DNA of 64,000 bases, from positions 3,077,001-3,141,000 of the forward strand of contig NZ_CP034448.1 of assembly GCF_003952465.1 (NCBI RefSeq), given 5' to 3'. Origin of the DNA: Mesorhizobium sp. M1B.F.Ca.ET.045.04.1.1 (GTDB taxonomy: Bacteria; Pseudomonadota; Alphaproteobacteria; Rhizobiales; Rhizobiaceae). Every line of letters begins with the position of its first letter. Position 1 is the first letter of the stretch. Below the pieces are notes generated by a model. The model was not told where the DNA came from. It did not search any database and saw only the letters and a list, made by a program, of their open reading frames with translations. The position numbers and the translations under genes were made by a program. Shown here piece by piece: positions 46,905 to 55,411 of this stretch.

Positions 46905-47231
46905 TCAATCGCCCTGCTGTTTACGGTTGCGACGCTTTTCGATTTCCTCAGGTTCTTCATCGTCGATGCGAGTGATGTTTGAAGCCGAGCTATTGGACCG
47001 CAGCATCTCGTCCAACTTGGCGTGGATGGCCTGAGTGTCGCGATGCTCTGCCCGCTGAATGAACAGCGTCATAGCCCAGGTGAAGAGGGTAGCCGCTCCA
47101 TGCCAATTCAAACTCTCCCTGTCGAAAACCAACCAAAGCGCCGCGTAAGCCAGCAGGACCAGGAATGCTGCGGGCCGAGAGGTCAACGTGCCGATTGAGG
47201 TGAGTGCGCTGATGATCGGGTGATTTGCCAT
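46905..47231 (-). CDS. low-affinity iron permease family protein
   Basis: A 108-aa protein with two membrane segments (PAAFLVLLAYAALWLVF and AATLFTWAMTLFIQ), then the family-typical cytoplasmic RAEHRDTQAIHAKLDEMLRS and an acidic DDEEPEEIEKRRNRK tail. The PF04120 pattern of paired helices followed by QN/HRD..A.H.KLDE.L is clear. ATG 47231 is used; upstream in-frame residues are unlike the family. Iron transport is the historical family name and is not proven for bacterial members. Confidence 0.75.
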   Translation of the reverse strand: MANHPIISALTSIGTLTSRPAAFLVLLAYAALWLVFDRESLNWHGAATLFTWAMTLFIQRAEHRDTQAIHAKLDEMLRSNSSASNITRIDDEEPEEIEKRRNRKQQGD

Positions 47232-47958
47232 CCTCAAGAACTTTCCATCCTGACGCAGGTTCCAGCCTTTGAGCCAAGCGGCTGAAGCTATGGGCCTCTG
47301 AACCAACAGCATTTTGGACGAACCCCTGCATCCTTTGCGCAATCGGTATTGAAAAGGGATCTTCCAGGGTGGGTTTTGACGTGGACATGAAGCCAACTGG
47401 CACTGAAACGGCTAGCCCTCAGGACCCGGAAATCCTCCTAAAGAAGACCGCGCACTTCGTCGGAGGTGGATCTACGAGCACAAGGCGGAAGCCCCGGCTG
47501 CGATCCGGCCGAAATCGCCGCCAAGAAGCTGGCCAAACAGTGTATTGCCGACGCAAGGGCGGTTAGCCACTTGCAACAGTTGGTGAGAGAACCAGGTATA
47601 ATTGTGAAGCGCTTGTAAAAATTGAGAAATTTATCGCAAGACAAGTGCGACGCCTGCGCAAGGAGTTCGAACCCAACCGTTTCGCCTACGAGCTTCCGCC
47701 GCCGAAATTCCGAGTTGCGGCCACGGCGGGCAAGATTCCAAGCGCGGCTGGTTCCTGTCCATTCTTCGGCGGCAAGTATGAGACTGGCATCCCAAGCGGA
47801 CGATCGCAGTCACCGCCGCGGTGCTGATCGCCGTCTCGAGCATGCTGTTAATCGCCTTGAGCGCGCTTGGGAGCCTCGGTCGCTGGACGAACTAACATAT
47901 TGATTCTGATCGCCTTCTTCCTGTTCCATAATGTTTGTTATGCGACACGTGCGTGTAG
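47232..47958. other. gene-poor interval
   Basis: About 730 bases with only short unrecognised frames on both strands. It precedes the 384-base inverted-repeat element and looks like degraded junction DNA between chromosomal-type genes and the mobilization block. Confidence 0.45.
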
Positions 47959-48342
47959 GCGCAAAGTTAAAATGTCCCACTTCTGCAAAGTACGAATGTC
48001 GCTTCCCCTTTGCTGGATGCCATTCTCCCGGGCGCCGTTTTTGAGGGAGACAGCTGGTGGGATTGGTTCTGATGAGCGAACGCGAGTTCCGGCGTATCGA
48101 AGTTTTGTCGAAGATTGTTGAGCGGCGAATGACAAATAGATCCGGCACCACCTGCACGACTGTAGCGTGGAACCAGGAAAAGGGCCTCCAGAAGATCCCG
48201 GGCGTTCCAGACCGCTGTTCGCCAGTTCTGCGCCACCATCCGTCGTGAACAACTCTATCGGGGTATTGCCGCACGGTCCCCAGCTAGCAATGCGGTCGCT
48301 GACATTCCTACTTTGCAGAAGTGGGACATTTTAACTTTGCGC
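47959..48342. mobile_element. 384-base non-autonomous element with 42-base terminal inverted repeats, ISNCY-derived
   Basis: The left end 47959-48000 and right end 48301-48342 are inverted copies of each other with 41 of 42 positions identical, both starting GCGCAAAGTTAAAATGTCCC. The inside contains ATG 48072 with MSEREFRRIEVLSKIVERRM, which resembles the N-terminus of ISNCY-type transposases; the frame then departs from the family, so most of the transposase gene is deleted. No obvious target duplication is visible in the flanks. Confidence 0.75.
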
Positions 48343-48448
48343 GCCCGGCCGCCCGAACCGCAGGTGCCCGTCAGGCACACCACGTCGGGAAGCGAGGAGT
48401 TCCAAACGATCGGGCCAGGTTCTGCAGGCGACTGTAGCTATCAGGATG

Positions 48449-48862
48449 TCAATCCAGGCGGCTGACACGCCGTCCGGATGCCCGTGCTTCTACGAAGGCT
48501 GCGGCAACCTTCATCATGAACGCCTTGCTGAAACGGCCGAGGATTTTACTGTGAGGCTCGATATACCAGGAGCGCTCGGCAATGTCGTAATTGTATTCGT
48601 CGACGACGATCCAGCACCGCTTGATGTCGCTCAGTCCTGCTCGCCGGCATTCAATGTCGGAAACCTCCACCGCGACGCGATCGGCCTGCGCTGGCTGGGT
48701 GGTGATCGCCAGAAGCGCCAGATGGCTGAGACCGTCATTCGCACTGCGGACGACCACGACGACACAAGTGGGCCGGGCTTTCCCGCCTTCGGTCTCGCCG
48801 CGTTCGTGCTGCCAGGCCCAGAGGTAGGGCGTAGTCGATGACTTGACCAGGCAGGAAATCAT
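48449..48862 (-). CDS. PemK/MazF-like toxin, probably frameshifted near its start
   Basis: The 137-aa frame resembles small type II toxins that follow Phd genes: YLWAWQHERGETEGGKARPT, CVVVVVRSANDGLSHLALLA, ITTQPAQADRVAVEVSDIEC, RRAGLSDIKRCWIVVDEYN. ATG 48862 overlaps the antitoxin stop (ATGA). However, the family-like opening MSNDFLPGQVIDY is encoded in another frame from ATG 48869, and the two frames join perfectly if one base is removed from the G-run 48827-48829 (C-run on the coding strand). The present product therefore begins ISCLVKSSTTP and may be inactive. Confidence 0.65.
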   Translation of the reverse strand: MISCLVKSSTTPYLWAWQHERGETEGGKARPTCVVVVVRSANDGLSHLALLAITTQPAQADRVAVEVSDIECRRAGLSDIKRCWIVVDEYNYDIAERSWYIEPHSKILGRFSKAFMMKVAAAFVEARASGRRVSRLD

Positions 48863-49119
48863 TGCTCATCGTCGTAACCCTCGCCGCGCGCCAGCCGATC
48901 GATCTCCGCCAAGAAAAGATCGCGGTGCTCCTCCGGCATCTCAGAAACGCGATAGACACGACGCGGGTCCCCTCCAGCACGCATCCGCTCGTAGTGCTCG
49001 TAGCTCATCAGCACGAACCGGGGTTTCCGGTGTTTGGTGAGGACGACGGGTTCGCGGGCAGCGGCGTCGGTGACGTCGCCAACTTGCTTGTTGAGATCGC
49101 CTGTCGTGAATTGCCGCAT
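48859..49119 (-). CDS. Phd/YefM-family antitoxin
   Basis: An 86-aa antitoxin: MRQFTTGDLNKQVGDVTDAA, REPVVLTKHRKPRFVLMSYE and HYERMRAGGD are the classic Phd DNA-binding fold, followed by a disordered toxin-binding tail (RVSEMPEEHRDLFLAEIDRL). ATG 49119 has AGGAGAG about eight bases upstream. Such antitoxins repress their own operon. It lies between the inverted-repeat element and the relaxase gene, consistent with plasmid or island maintenance. Confidence 0.85.
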   Translation of the reverse strand: MRQFTTGDLNKQVGDVTDAAAREPVVLTKHRKPRFVLMSYEHYERMRAGGDPRRVYRVSEMPEEHRDLFLAEIDRLARGEGYDDEQ

Positions 49120-49435
49120 GGCAGTGCTCTCCTCTATCGATCTCCATAATATCCAGATTTTCCAGATTTGCAAGAAAACGGCACTCCCGTACCGTCTCCA
49201 TTCTAGGTTCCCAGACATTGAAAGACGCGATGGGAGGCTTGCGACTCTAGCGGATGACGGCCGCCGTCTGAATCAGGCGCTCAAGGCTGACAGCCCTCGT
49301 CATAGCTGTGGACGGCACTCTTCGAACTCGCTGAAGAAAGCACCTGTCATTGTCTCGATTGTTGCAGACGTCCGTCGGTCGGATTGGTGGGCCGCCGCTG
49401 GTATCTTCGATGTTGAGCTAGTCGTTGTTCATGTC
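49120..49435. other. interval between antitoxin and relaxase genes
   Basis: About 315 bases that must include the antitoxin promoter. No gene or clear repeat was recognised. Confidence 0.4.
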
Positions 49436-52273
49436 CTACCTCCCTCGATCGTCGCGACCACGGTCCTGGCGTCTCTCGATCTCCAACTCGATCCGCCGCA
49501 GACGTGGTACATGCTGCTGCGGAGCGTCCGCCTTATACTCCTCGTTTGACCGTGCTCCACGGTCACCAAGTTCGAACCGTCCGGATACACCATCGACGTT
49601 TTCGTCACGCGACTGTTCCGCTTCCACACGGCGCCGGCTTTCCAGATGGATTTCGTTGTTCAGGTCGTGTCTGATCGTTGCCATCTCGCGGATATAGTTG
49701 TTGCCGTCCAGCGCCGCTCTCGCCGCTTCTCGTAGCAGATCCCTATGCCTGCTCTCAGCCTCGGTCTGCCTCGCGACCCGTGCATCTTGCTCGGCTTCCG
49801 TCTCGGCACGACCGGACGAACTCGCTGAACGGCTATCCCTGGTTTCCGGCTCATAAAGACTATGGGCCTCCATCCTCGCGCTGTCGATCCGTGCGAACAA
49901 CTCGTCGCCAGCGCAAACCGCCTGCTCGTCATTGTTCCTGACAGCGGAGTTCCTCGACGGATCATACATGTCGATGCGCCGACGAGCCGCTCGATGAGTA
50001 GCCTCCTCCTTCAGCGCCATCAGCAGGTTTTCCTCGCCCTTCGATTGCTCGTAAAGATACGTGTTCCCGTCGAGGGCCTCGCGAGCGTAGCTTTGGAGTA
50101 CGGCGTCGTATCTATTCGACGCCGCTGCATAGTCAGCGCGAACGGCTGTGCGCTCATCATCAGATATGTCGGCGCGAAAATAGTCGCTCGAGTATCTAGT
50201 CGCGGCGCGATCGAGCGATTGGAAGGCAGCATCGTACTCGGCCAAGATCTCGCCACCTTCACGCACCGCACTCTCGCCATGGCGAGCAACCGCACTGTCG
50301 AACAGATCCTGTTGGGCGGTGTGCCCCTCCCCGCCTATATGCCGCCGATCCCGGTCGCCCTTTGTGCTTCCTTCAGCACCTACGTCACCTTCCGCCATGT
50401 GGGAGAAGTCCGCATCCTGCAACTGTCGCCGCTCATCTCCCGTGCGGATCTCTTCAGTGTGATCCCGGCGAATAGTCTCGATGGAGCTGAACCCAGCCTG
50501 CCTCTCCAACAGTTCGAGGAACTCGCGGCGGATGTCCACCACCTCGCGGACCGTCGCAGCAATCTTGTCGAATTCGGCGCGATCAGTTGCATGGAGTGTC
50601 CGTCCCAAAGACGCTAGAACCGCTTCCACACGGTTTTCATAGGCCTCGAACTCTTGACGCGTCATCTCTCGCATTTTTCCATCCTCGCCTTTCACGAAGT
50701 CAACCAACTCCATCATGCCGATAGCGTTCTTGACCGTTTCCCGGTCCCTCGCCGCAAAAGCACGACCAGCTTGATTGTTCTCAGCCAAGCCGTCGAAGCG
50801 TGCCCTTTGCTGCATCGCAAAGGCGCCTTCGCGCATACCTCGCTCCTCATTGGCGATCTCGTTCCAAATCTCGGCCGCTTTCGCCGCGTACTGTCTGCTA
50901 CGGTCCGAGGCTGCGAGGTTGATCCGGTTCGACCGCTTTGCGCGATAACGGGCCTGCGCGGCGTGGCTCGTGCCTTCGTGCTCGGTCCGGCCGCGATAGC
51001 TGACAGGGCGCACTTGGTTGCGCGTATAGGCCGGAGCGCCGGCAAACTCGCGGCGGTCGGTGAGCTCCATGTGGATGCCCTGCTCCCGGGCTTTCTCGGC
51101 CATCACGGAGCGCCATTCCCGGAACAACTGCGGGCTCGTGACGATGCGCCCTCCGGTTTCCGAGCGCACGGTCACGATCGCATGGGCGTGGATGTGTGGA
51201 CGCTTGCCGCCTTCCTCCATCTCCTTGGGATCGCGCGCCGGATCGTGAACCGCAAACACATAGCGATGCCCCGCAAACTGCTCGCCCAGGAACTCACGAA
51301 CGGCTCCCTCGAAGGCCGACGCATCCGTGCCCGCCCGCGCCGAAATGATCAGGTGCATGACGTCCCTGCCCTTGCGGCTGTGCAGTGCCTTGCGCCATTC
51401 CTTCTGCACCAGATCGCCCGCTAGGGCGGCGTCACCGATCAATCGGCCGGTGTTATCGCGAACCTCCCCATTGGTTCTCGCGACCAGCTGGCGTATACGG
51501 GCTGTGCCCCATTCCACACCATTGCCGTAGCCGTGGAACCGGAACCGTGCCTCGATGTCTCGGCCGGCGTCGGTGTCGTCGTAGCGCTGCTGAACGATCT
51601 CCGCAGCCTTACGGTCGCCAGTCAGCCGCTCACCGCTCCCGTCGCGCAGGACGACGACACCGCTCACATAAAGCTCATCCGGATCCCGTTTCCGAGCTGT
51701 GTAGACGAACTGTCGATCGCCAAATCCGGATCGCAAGATCTCGCGCAGCTGGTCGTCCTGGTCGACGTCGCTGCTCAGCGAGGCTGAATTGATCGAGACA
51801 TGGAATACGGCGAGATCGCGGCTGGCGGCACGATTGTCGAAGAGATGATCCCACTCCGCCCACTGTTTGGCGACAGCATCCCTGCCGAGCACGCGCTCGC
51901 CGCGCTCGTTCTCGACGGCGAGTTCCCCGCCTCGTGACGTGTAGCTCATCATAGCCGCTGCTCGCGCGCCTCCGCCGTAGGAGGCGAGCTTGACCACGGC
52001 CGGCTGGCTTCCGCGTGCCAGCGCTGCAAACCGTGCCCGCATCGAGCGGCCGCTCGAGCCGGCCTCGCCATGCGTCCAACGCAAGTGGCTGCCACCATTC
52101 CGCCGGGGCGAGCGGGCGAACTTACGAAAACCCTCTTCAGCAAGCCGCGCCGCCCCTCCCCTTCGCGGCTCATCCCAGTCGACCTTTTCGACTTGGCCGA
52201 GCCGCATCTCATGCATCAGCATGGCGCGCCGGCGCTCCCACTCGCGCTCGAAGGCGCCAGGGAAGAACTCCAT
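49436..52273 (-). CDS. MOBP-type relaxase (VirD2-like)
   Basis: A 945-aa mobilization relaxase. Motif I is MMSYTSRGGELAVENERGER, with Tyr111 as the probable nicking residue. The metal-binding 3H motif is PHIHAHAIVTV (His360, 362, 364). The region from about residue 470 onward is a long charged helical extension (RRQYAAKAAEIWNEIANEER-like repeats, many DRE/REA segments) of unknown role. It starts at ATG 52273, sharing a base with the MobC stop (TGATG). It should nick one strand at oriT and lead it out through a conjugation channel; no type IV secretion genes are in the window. Confidence 0.9.
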   Translation of the reverse strand: MEFFPGAFEREWERRRAMLMHEMRLGQVEKVDWDEPRRGGAARLAEEGFRKFARSPRRNGGSHLRWTHGEAGSSGRSMRARFAALARGSQPAVVKLASYGGGARAAAMMSYTSRGGELAVENERGERVLGRDAVAKQWAEWDHLFDNRAASRDLAVFHVSINSASLSSDVDQDDQLREILRSGFGDRQFVYTARKRDPDELYVSGVVVLRDGSGERLTGDRKAAEIVQQRYDDTDAGRDIEARFRFHGYGNGVEWGTARIRQLVARTNGEVRDNTGRLIGDAALAGDLVQKEWRKALHSRKGRDVMHLIISARAGTDASAFEGAVREFLGEQFAGHRYVFAVHDPARDPKEMEEGGKRPHIHAHAIVTVRSETGGRIVTSPQLFREWRSVMAEKAREQGIHMELTDRREFAGAPAYTRNQVRPVSYRGRTEHEGTSHAAQARYRAKRSNRINLAASDRSRQYAAKAAEIWNEIANEERGMREGAFAMQQRARFDGLAENNQAGRAFAARDRETVKNAIGMMELVDFVKGEDGKMREMTRQEFEAYENRVEAVLASLGRTLHATDRAEFDKIAATVREVVDIRREFLELLERQAGFSSIETIRRDHTEEIRTGDERRQLQDADFSHMAEGDVGAEGSTKGDRDRRHIGGEGHTAQQDLFDSAVARHGESAVREGGEILAEYDAAFQSLDRAATRYSSDYFRADISDDERTAVRADYAAASNRYDAVLQSYAREALDGNTYLYEQSKGEENLLMALKEEATHRAARRRIDMYDPSRNSAVRNNDEQAVCAGDELFARIDSARMEAHSLYEPETRDSRSASSSGRAETEAEQDARVARQTEAESRHRDLLREAARAALDGNNYIREMATIRHDLNNEIHLESRRRVEAEQSRDENVDGVSGRFELGDRGARSNEEYKADAPQQHVPRLRRIELEIERRQDRGRDDRGR

Positions 52274-52680
52274 CAGGAATCCTCTTCACGCCGGGTTGCT
52301 GCCGAGCGCCTGGTCATCGCTGCAAGTTCAGATGCCACCGTCGTCGCGATGATATGCGCGTCTTTGATGCTGCCGGCGACTTCTCCCTCAACCGGCACCC
52401 TGCCGGTGTTGATGGCCCGTGCGATCTTATTGAGGTTGGCACCGATCGCACGCATTCCGTCGGCAAGCAGGTCGAGCACCGCGCGGTCCTCCGCTCCGAG
52501 GAACGGCCATACGCCGGCGCCCTCTAGGGAAAGCGACCGGATGAAGGCCGAAATGGTCAAGCCGGCGGCGCCGGCGGCCGCCTCCAGCGCATCGAACTCG
52601 GCTGGCGACAAGCGGAAATGCGCCACCTTATTCCTTCGTTTCGACACTTCCGAGCGGCTGCGAGCCATCGACAAACGCAT
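52273..52680 (-). CDS. mobC: MobC-family relaxosome accessory protein
   Basis: A 135-aa MobC/ribbon-helix-helix-like protein: KVAHFRLSPAEFDALEAAAG, AAGLTISAFIRSLSLEGAGV and the family-typical GANLNKIARAINTGRVPVEG. ATG 52680 is used, with ATG 52668 (MARSRSEV) possible. It is co-transcribed with the relaxase, sits 35 bases from the candidate oriT stem, and would help open the nic region. Confidence 0.88.
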   Translation of the reverse strand: MRLSMARSRSEVSKRRNKVAHFRLSPAEFDALEAAAGAAGLTISAFIRSLSLEGAGVWPFLGAEDRAVLDLLADGMRAIGANLNKIARAINTGRVPVEGEVAGSIKDAHIIATTVASELAAMTRRSAATRREEDS

Positions 52681-52714
52681 CCTTGATCATAGCGGTTGCG
52701 GCCGCAGGCCGCGG

Positions 52715-52771
52715 ATCGAGGGCTTGTCCCTCGATTGCAGGAAAAATGTAACACATTTTCCGTATCCTGCC
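52715..52771. other. oriT: candidate origin of transfer (oriT) with IncP-like nic sequence
   Basis: The plus strand at 52763-52771 reads TATCCTGCC, identical to the core of the IncP nic region, where cleavage falls after ATCCTG (52769|52770). Directly before it is an inverted repeat: GCAGGAAAAATGT (52737-52749) against ACATTTTCC (52753-52761) and CCTGC (52766-52770). A second perfect 8-base repeat, ATCGAGGG/CCCTCGAT, lies at 52715-52735. The location between mobC and the divergent parA gene is the usual oriT position. The assignment is inference from sequence and position. Confidence 0.65.
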
Positions 52772-52913
52772 AAGCAATTTGGTAACGCGAATACGCTTTA
52801 TGGCCGGCTATCTCTTTATTTCCATAGCCAATATGGTTACATTTCTCCACGTCTGTTCGATCGTGGCGCCATAGATCTGCATGGCTCTACAAACACACAA
52901 AGGAGTAACGGCC

Positions 52914-53618
52914 ATGCCGGCAGTCATCGCCGCCATCAACGGCAAGGGCGGCGCAGGAAAGACCACGGCGCTGATGAACATAGCAGGCGAATATGCCCTG
53001 AGAGGCCGAAGCGTCGGCTTGCTCGATATCGACCCGCGCAGCAATCTTATGAAGTGGTGGAGCGATTGCCATGACAAGGGCAATCAAGCCGAAGGCCTAG
53101 ACGTTTTTGGTCCGAAGACAGGCAAGGCAATCGCGGCCTTCTTCGAGAGCAAGGCAAACGTTTTTGACTACGTGCTTGTCGACACGCCCGGTGAGGACAC
53201 TTCAATCATAGATGGCGTGATCGCGCGCACCGATCTGGTGATCTCGCCAGTGCAGCCGTCGAAGCGGGAGGTCGTCGGCGCAATCGAATGCCTGGAGGTC
53301 GTTCGACGCGTCAACAAGACGTACGGAGCAGCATGCCGACACGGCGTGCTGAAGACACGCATTACTCTACCGGTCTGCCACACCGAACTTTACCGCAAAA
53401 TTCGACCAATCATCGTCGAACACGCCGGGACTTACCTGTTCAAGACCGAAGTGCATGAACGCAACGTTTACAAGGACATCCACAGCGGCCTTGGCACATT
53501 GCAGATGCAGGCGGTCACGCCGGCAATCGCCAAAGCACGACGAGAAACATTAGCACTCGTCGAAGAGATTGATTCCCTACTCTCAGGCGAAGAGGGCTCG
53601 TCCGTTGAAGCGGGATGA
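52914..53618 (+). CDS. ParA-family partition ATPase
   Basis: A 234-aa ParA/MinD-type ATPase. The deviant Walker A is INGKGGAGKTTALMNIAGEY, followed by LLDIDPRSNLMKWW and YVLVDTPGEDTSIIDGVIAR, then ISPVQPSKREVVGAIECLEV. ATG 52914 has AGGAG upstream and places the P-loop at the N-terminus. It lacks an N-terminal HTH, like small type Ib ParA proteins. The next gene overlaps it and may be its partner. Confidence 0.88.
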   Translation: MPAVIAAINGKGGAGKTTALMNIAGEYALRGRSVGLLDIDPRSNLMKWWSDCHDKGNQAEGLDVFGPKTGKAIAAFFESKANVFDYVLVDTPGEDTSIIDGVIARTDLVISPVQPSKREVVGAIECLEVVRRVNKTYGAACRHGVLKTRITLPVCHTELYRKIRPIIVEHAGTYLFKTEVHERNVYKDIHSGLGTLQMQAVTPAIAKARRETLALVEEIDSLLSGEEGSSVEAG

Positions 53619-53949
53619 AAAGTTGGCAGCGGCCGAGTTCCTGACCGCGGCGCGGAAATCCCAACCTGCGCCAATGCGGTCTTTGGAAAATATCGGACCG
53701 GACGCGCCAGTTCGTTTAGAATCCAACCCCGCGGCGGATGATGACGCCCTGCAGACGCGGACCGATGCGCGGAAGGCGCTTCGCCGGCTCAAGCAAGAGC
53801 GGATGAAGGGAGTTCAGAACTTCGTAAACGTCCATCTCGATCGTGAGACCAAGAAGAGACTGAAGCTGGCCTCGTTCGCCTCGGAGACGTCCATGCAGTT
53901 TCTGGTCGAGACCGCAATCCGCAAATTTCTTGATGACAACGGGTTCTGA
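53605..53949 (+). CDS. ribbon-helix-helix protein, candidate ParA partner
   Basis: About 114 aa. The C-terminal 45 residues (VQNFVNVHLDRETKKRLKLA then SFASETSMQFLVETAIRKFL) look like a ribbon-helix-helix DNA-binding domain; the first 70 are charged and probably disordered. TTG 53605, nine bases after GAAGAGG, overlaps the ParA stop by 14 bases; TTG 53569 would add 12 residues. Type Ib ParA ATPases use small RHH proteins as centromere-binding partners, so a ParG-like role is inferred. Confidence 0.65.
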   Translation: MKRDEKLAAAEFLTAARKSQPAPMRSLENIGPDAPVRLESNPAADDDALQTRTDARKALRRLKQERMKGVQNFVNVHLDRETKKRLKLASFASETSMQFLVETAIRKFLDDNGF

Positions 53950-54133
53950 TCCGCGACCATCGTTTTGTCGGCCCAGCGTTACCGTATTGGTTATGAAAAT
54001 GCCGGCAAATGCCGTCGGCGGGGTATTCTTGGCATCACTTTGCATATAAGGTTATAAGGCTGGGATGGTGAGCGTGGGTATATCGTCACCGAAATTGTCG
54101 GGTCACGATCAGCAAGGGGCAAAATGGTGTTCT

Positions 54134-54610
54134 ATGGCGGGTAAGGCCAACGAAAGCTACCGCGCGGCGCGTGGGCTGGTCGAGACGAGCGAGCCGGATT
54201 TTGAGCGCCCGCTGTGGCGTAAGCCTGGTTTCAACGGCGTGGTTTCGCTGGACGAGATGGACAAGGCGTTGAGCGAGTTTTTGGCTTCGACACGACGCAA
54301 GAAGGGCTTGAATCGTGAGCAGCTCGCTGAACTGCTTGGCATCTCTGGCCAGGTCTATGGACGATATGAACGATCCGAATCCAAGCTCAATGTAACGCGG
54401 CTGGTTCACCTTTGTGAGATCTTCGGTCTTGCTCCAATCGAGATGATTTACGCGGCGGCGCCGCATCTGTTCGGCAAGTCGTCCAATGAGGCCGCGAACA
54501 GGATGGCCCTTATGCGTCTTGTTTCCAGGATGCGGCCCGAGGCTATCGCCTCCCTGCTGTCCCTGGTCAGTGAGCTTTCGGGCGAAGGTGAGATTCCTGA
54601 TAGTCCTTAA
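54134..54610 (+). CDS. XRE-family helix-turn-helix regulator
   Basis: A 158-aa regulator (MAGKANESYRAARGLVETSE...). The HTH spans roughly residues 45-100: LSEFLASTRRKKGLNREQLA, ELLGISGQVYGRYERSESKL and NVTRLVHLCEIFGLAPIEMI. The C-terminal 45 residues are helical (MALMRLVSRMRPEAIASLLS). ATG 54134 is preferred; an in-frame start at 54065 would add 23 residues. It is likely a control gene of the mobilizable element. Confidence 0.8.
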   Translation: MAGKANESYRAARGLVETSEPDFERPLWRKPGFNGVVSLDEMDKALSEFLASTRRKKGLNREQLAELLGISGQVYGRYERSESKLNVTRLVHLCEIFGLAPIEMIYAAAPHLFGKSSNEAANRMALMRLVSRMRPEAIASLLSLVSELSGEGEIPDSP

Positions 54611-54678
54611 AGCTGGGACTCCCTGCAGCCTGGCTTTCATCAATAAATTGAATCCCAGGGGCTCGGTCGATTCAATCA

Positions 54679-54960
54679 ATGAATTGGACGATCGGCGGGC
54701 GCCAGCTGACAATGACGAGCATGGTCGCTGGCAAAACAAAACCAATTTGTCTAAGGCGTGTAGATCCCGAACGGAACATGGCACGCTTCTACAGCCTGGC
54801 GCTCCAGCCTACCCTGTTTGGAGGAACGTCGTTGGTGCGCGCCTGGGGCCGCATTGGAACGAGGGGCCGCGAAAAGATCGAGACCTTTGACGGAGACGCT
54901 CAAGCCGGTCTCGCTTTCCTGCGCTTGGAGCGGACTAAACGCAATCGCGGTTACCGGTAG
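54679..54960 (+). CDS. stand-alone WGR-domain protein
   Basis: A 93-aa protein that is mostly one WGR domain: RVDPERNMARFYSLALQPTL, FGGTSLVRAWGRIGTRGREK and FDGDAQAGLAFLRLERTKRN. WGR domains bind nucleic acids in PARPs and occur alone in many rhizobial elements. The start may be ATG 54679 or ATG 54712. It follows the XRE gene on the same strand with a 68-base gap. Confidence 0.8.
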   Translation: MNWTIGGRQLTMTSMVAGKTKPICLRRVDPERNMARFYSLALQPTLFGGTSLVRAWGRIGTRGREKIETFDGDAQAGLAFLRLERTKRNRGYR

Positions 54961-55084
54961 ATCATGGCGGACGGTGACGTCGTCGCATGGATGCGGGGTT
55001 CGCTGTCGGCGACTTGCAGCGCTCAGTGTGGGTTTTACGAGAAGGCCCGCCCGGCGCACCGGGCGGGCCGATGAGAGGAATATC

Positions 55085-55411
55085 TCAGTCGCCGTTACGG
55101 CGCGTCGGGCGAGACCAGATCAGGCTGAACCCTTCGCCCTCTTCGTCCTCTACGAGATTGGCGTAGATCGGGTTGCTGAAGCTCGGATCGTCGAGCTTGA
55201 GGCTCAGGTAGTTGCGACCCTCGTTGGACTTCTTGGCCCAAGCGGCGCCGATCTCGACTCGGCCCACGAAAACCCGGTGGCTGGGGGCATTTTCGCCGCT
55301 GGCGCGGCTGTCTGGAACAACGCGGACGTTCTGGGCCTGAAGCGAAAGAGTGACGATCTCGCCAGCGAACTCGTTGTTGCCGGACTGCTTGAAGTTGCCG
55401 ATGGTGGCCAT
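55085..55411 (-). CDS. DUF736 family protein
   Basis: A 108-aa protein, MATIGNFKQSGNNEFAGEIV, TLSLQAQNVRVVPDSRASGE, NAPSHRVFVGRVEIGAAWAK and LSLKLDDPSFSNPIYANLVE. The DUF736 family is a hallmark of conjugative and mobilizable elements in alphaproteobacteria; its function is unknown. ATG 55411 has an AAGGAGAA site upstream. A palindromic leader element (55524-55576) lies about 115 bases upstream. Confidence 0.9.
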   Translation of the reverse strand: MATIGNFKQSGNNEFAGEIVTLSLQAQNVRVVPDSRASGENAPSHRVFVGRVEIGAAWAKKSNEGRNYLSLKLDDPSFSNPIYANLVEDEEGEGFSLIWSRPTRRNGD

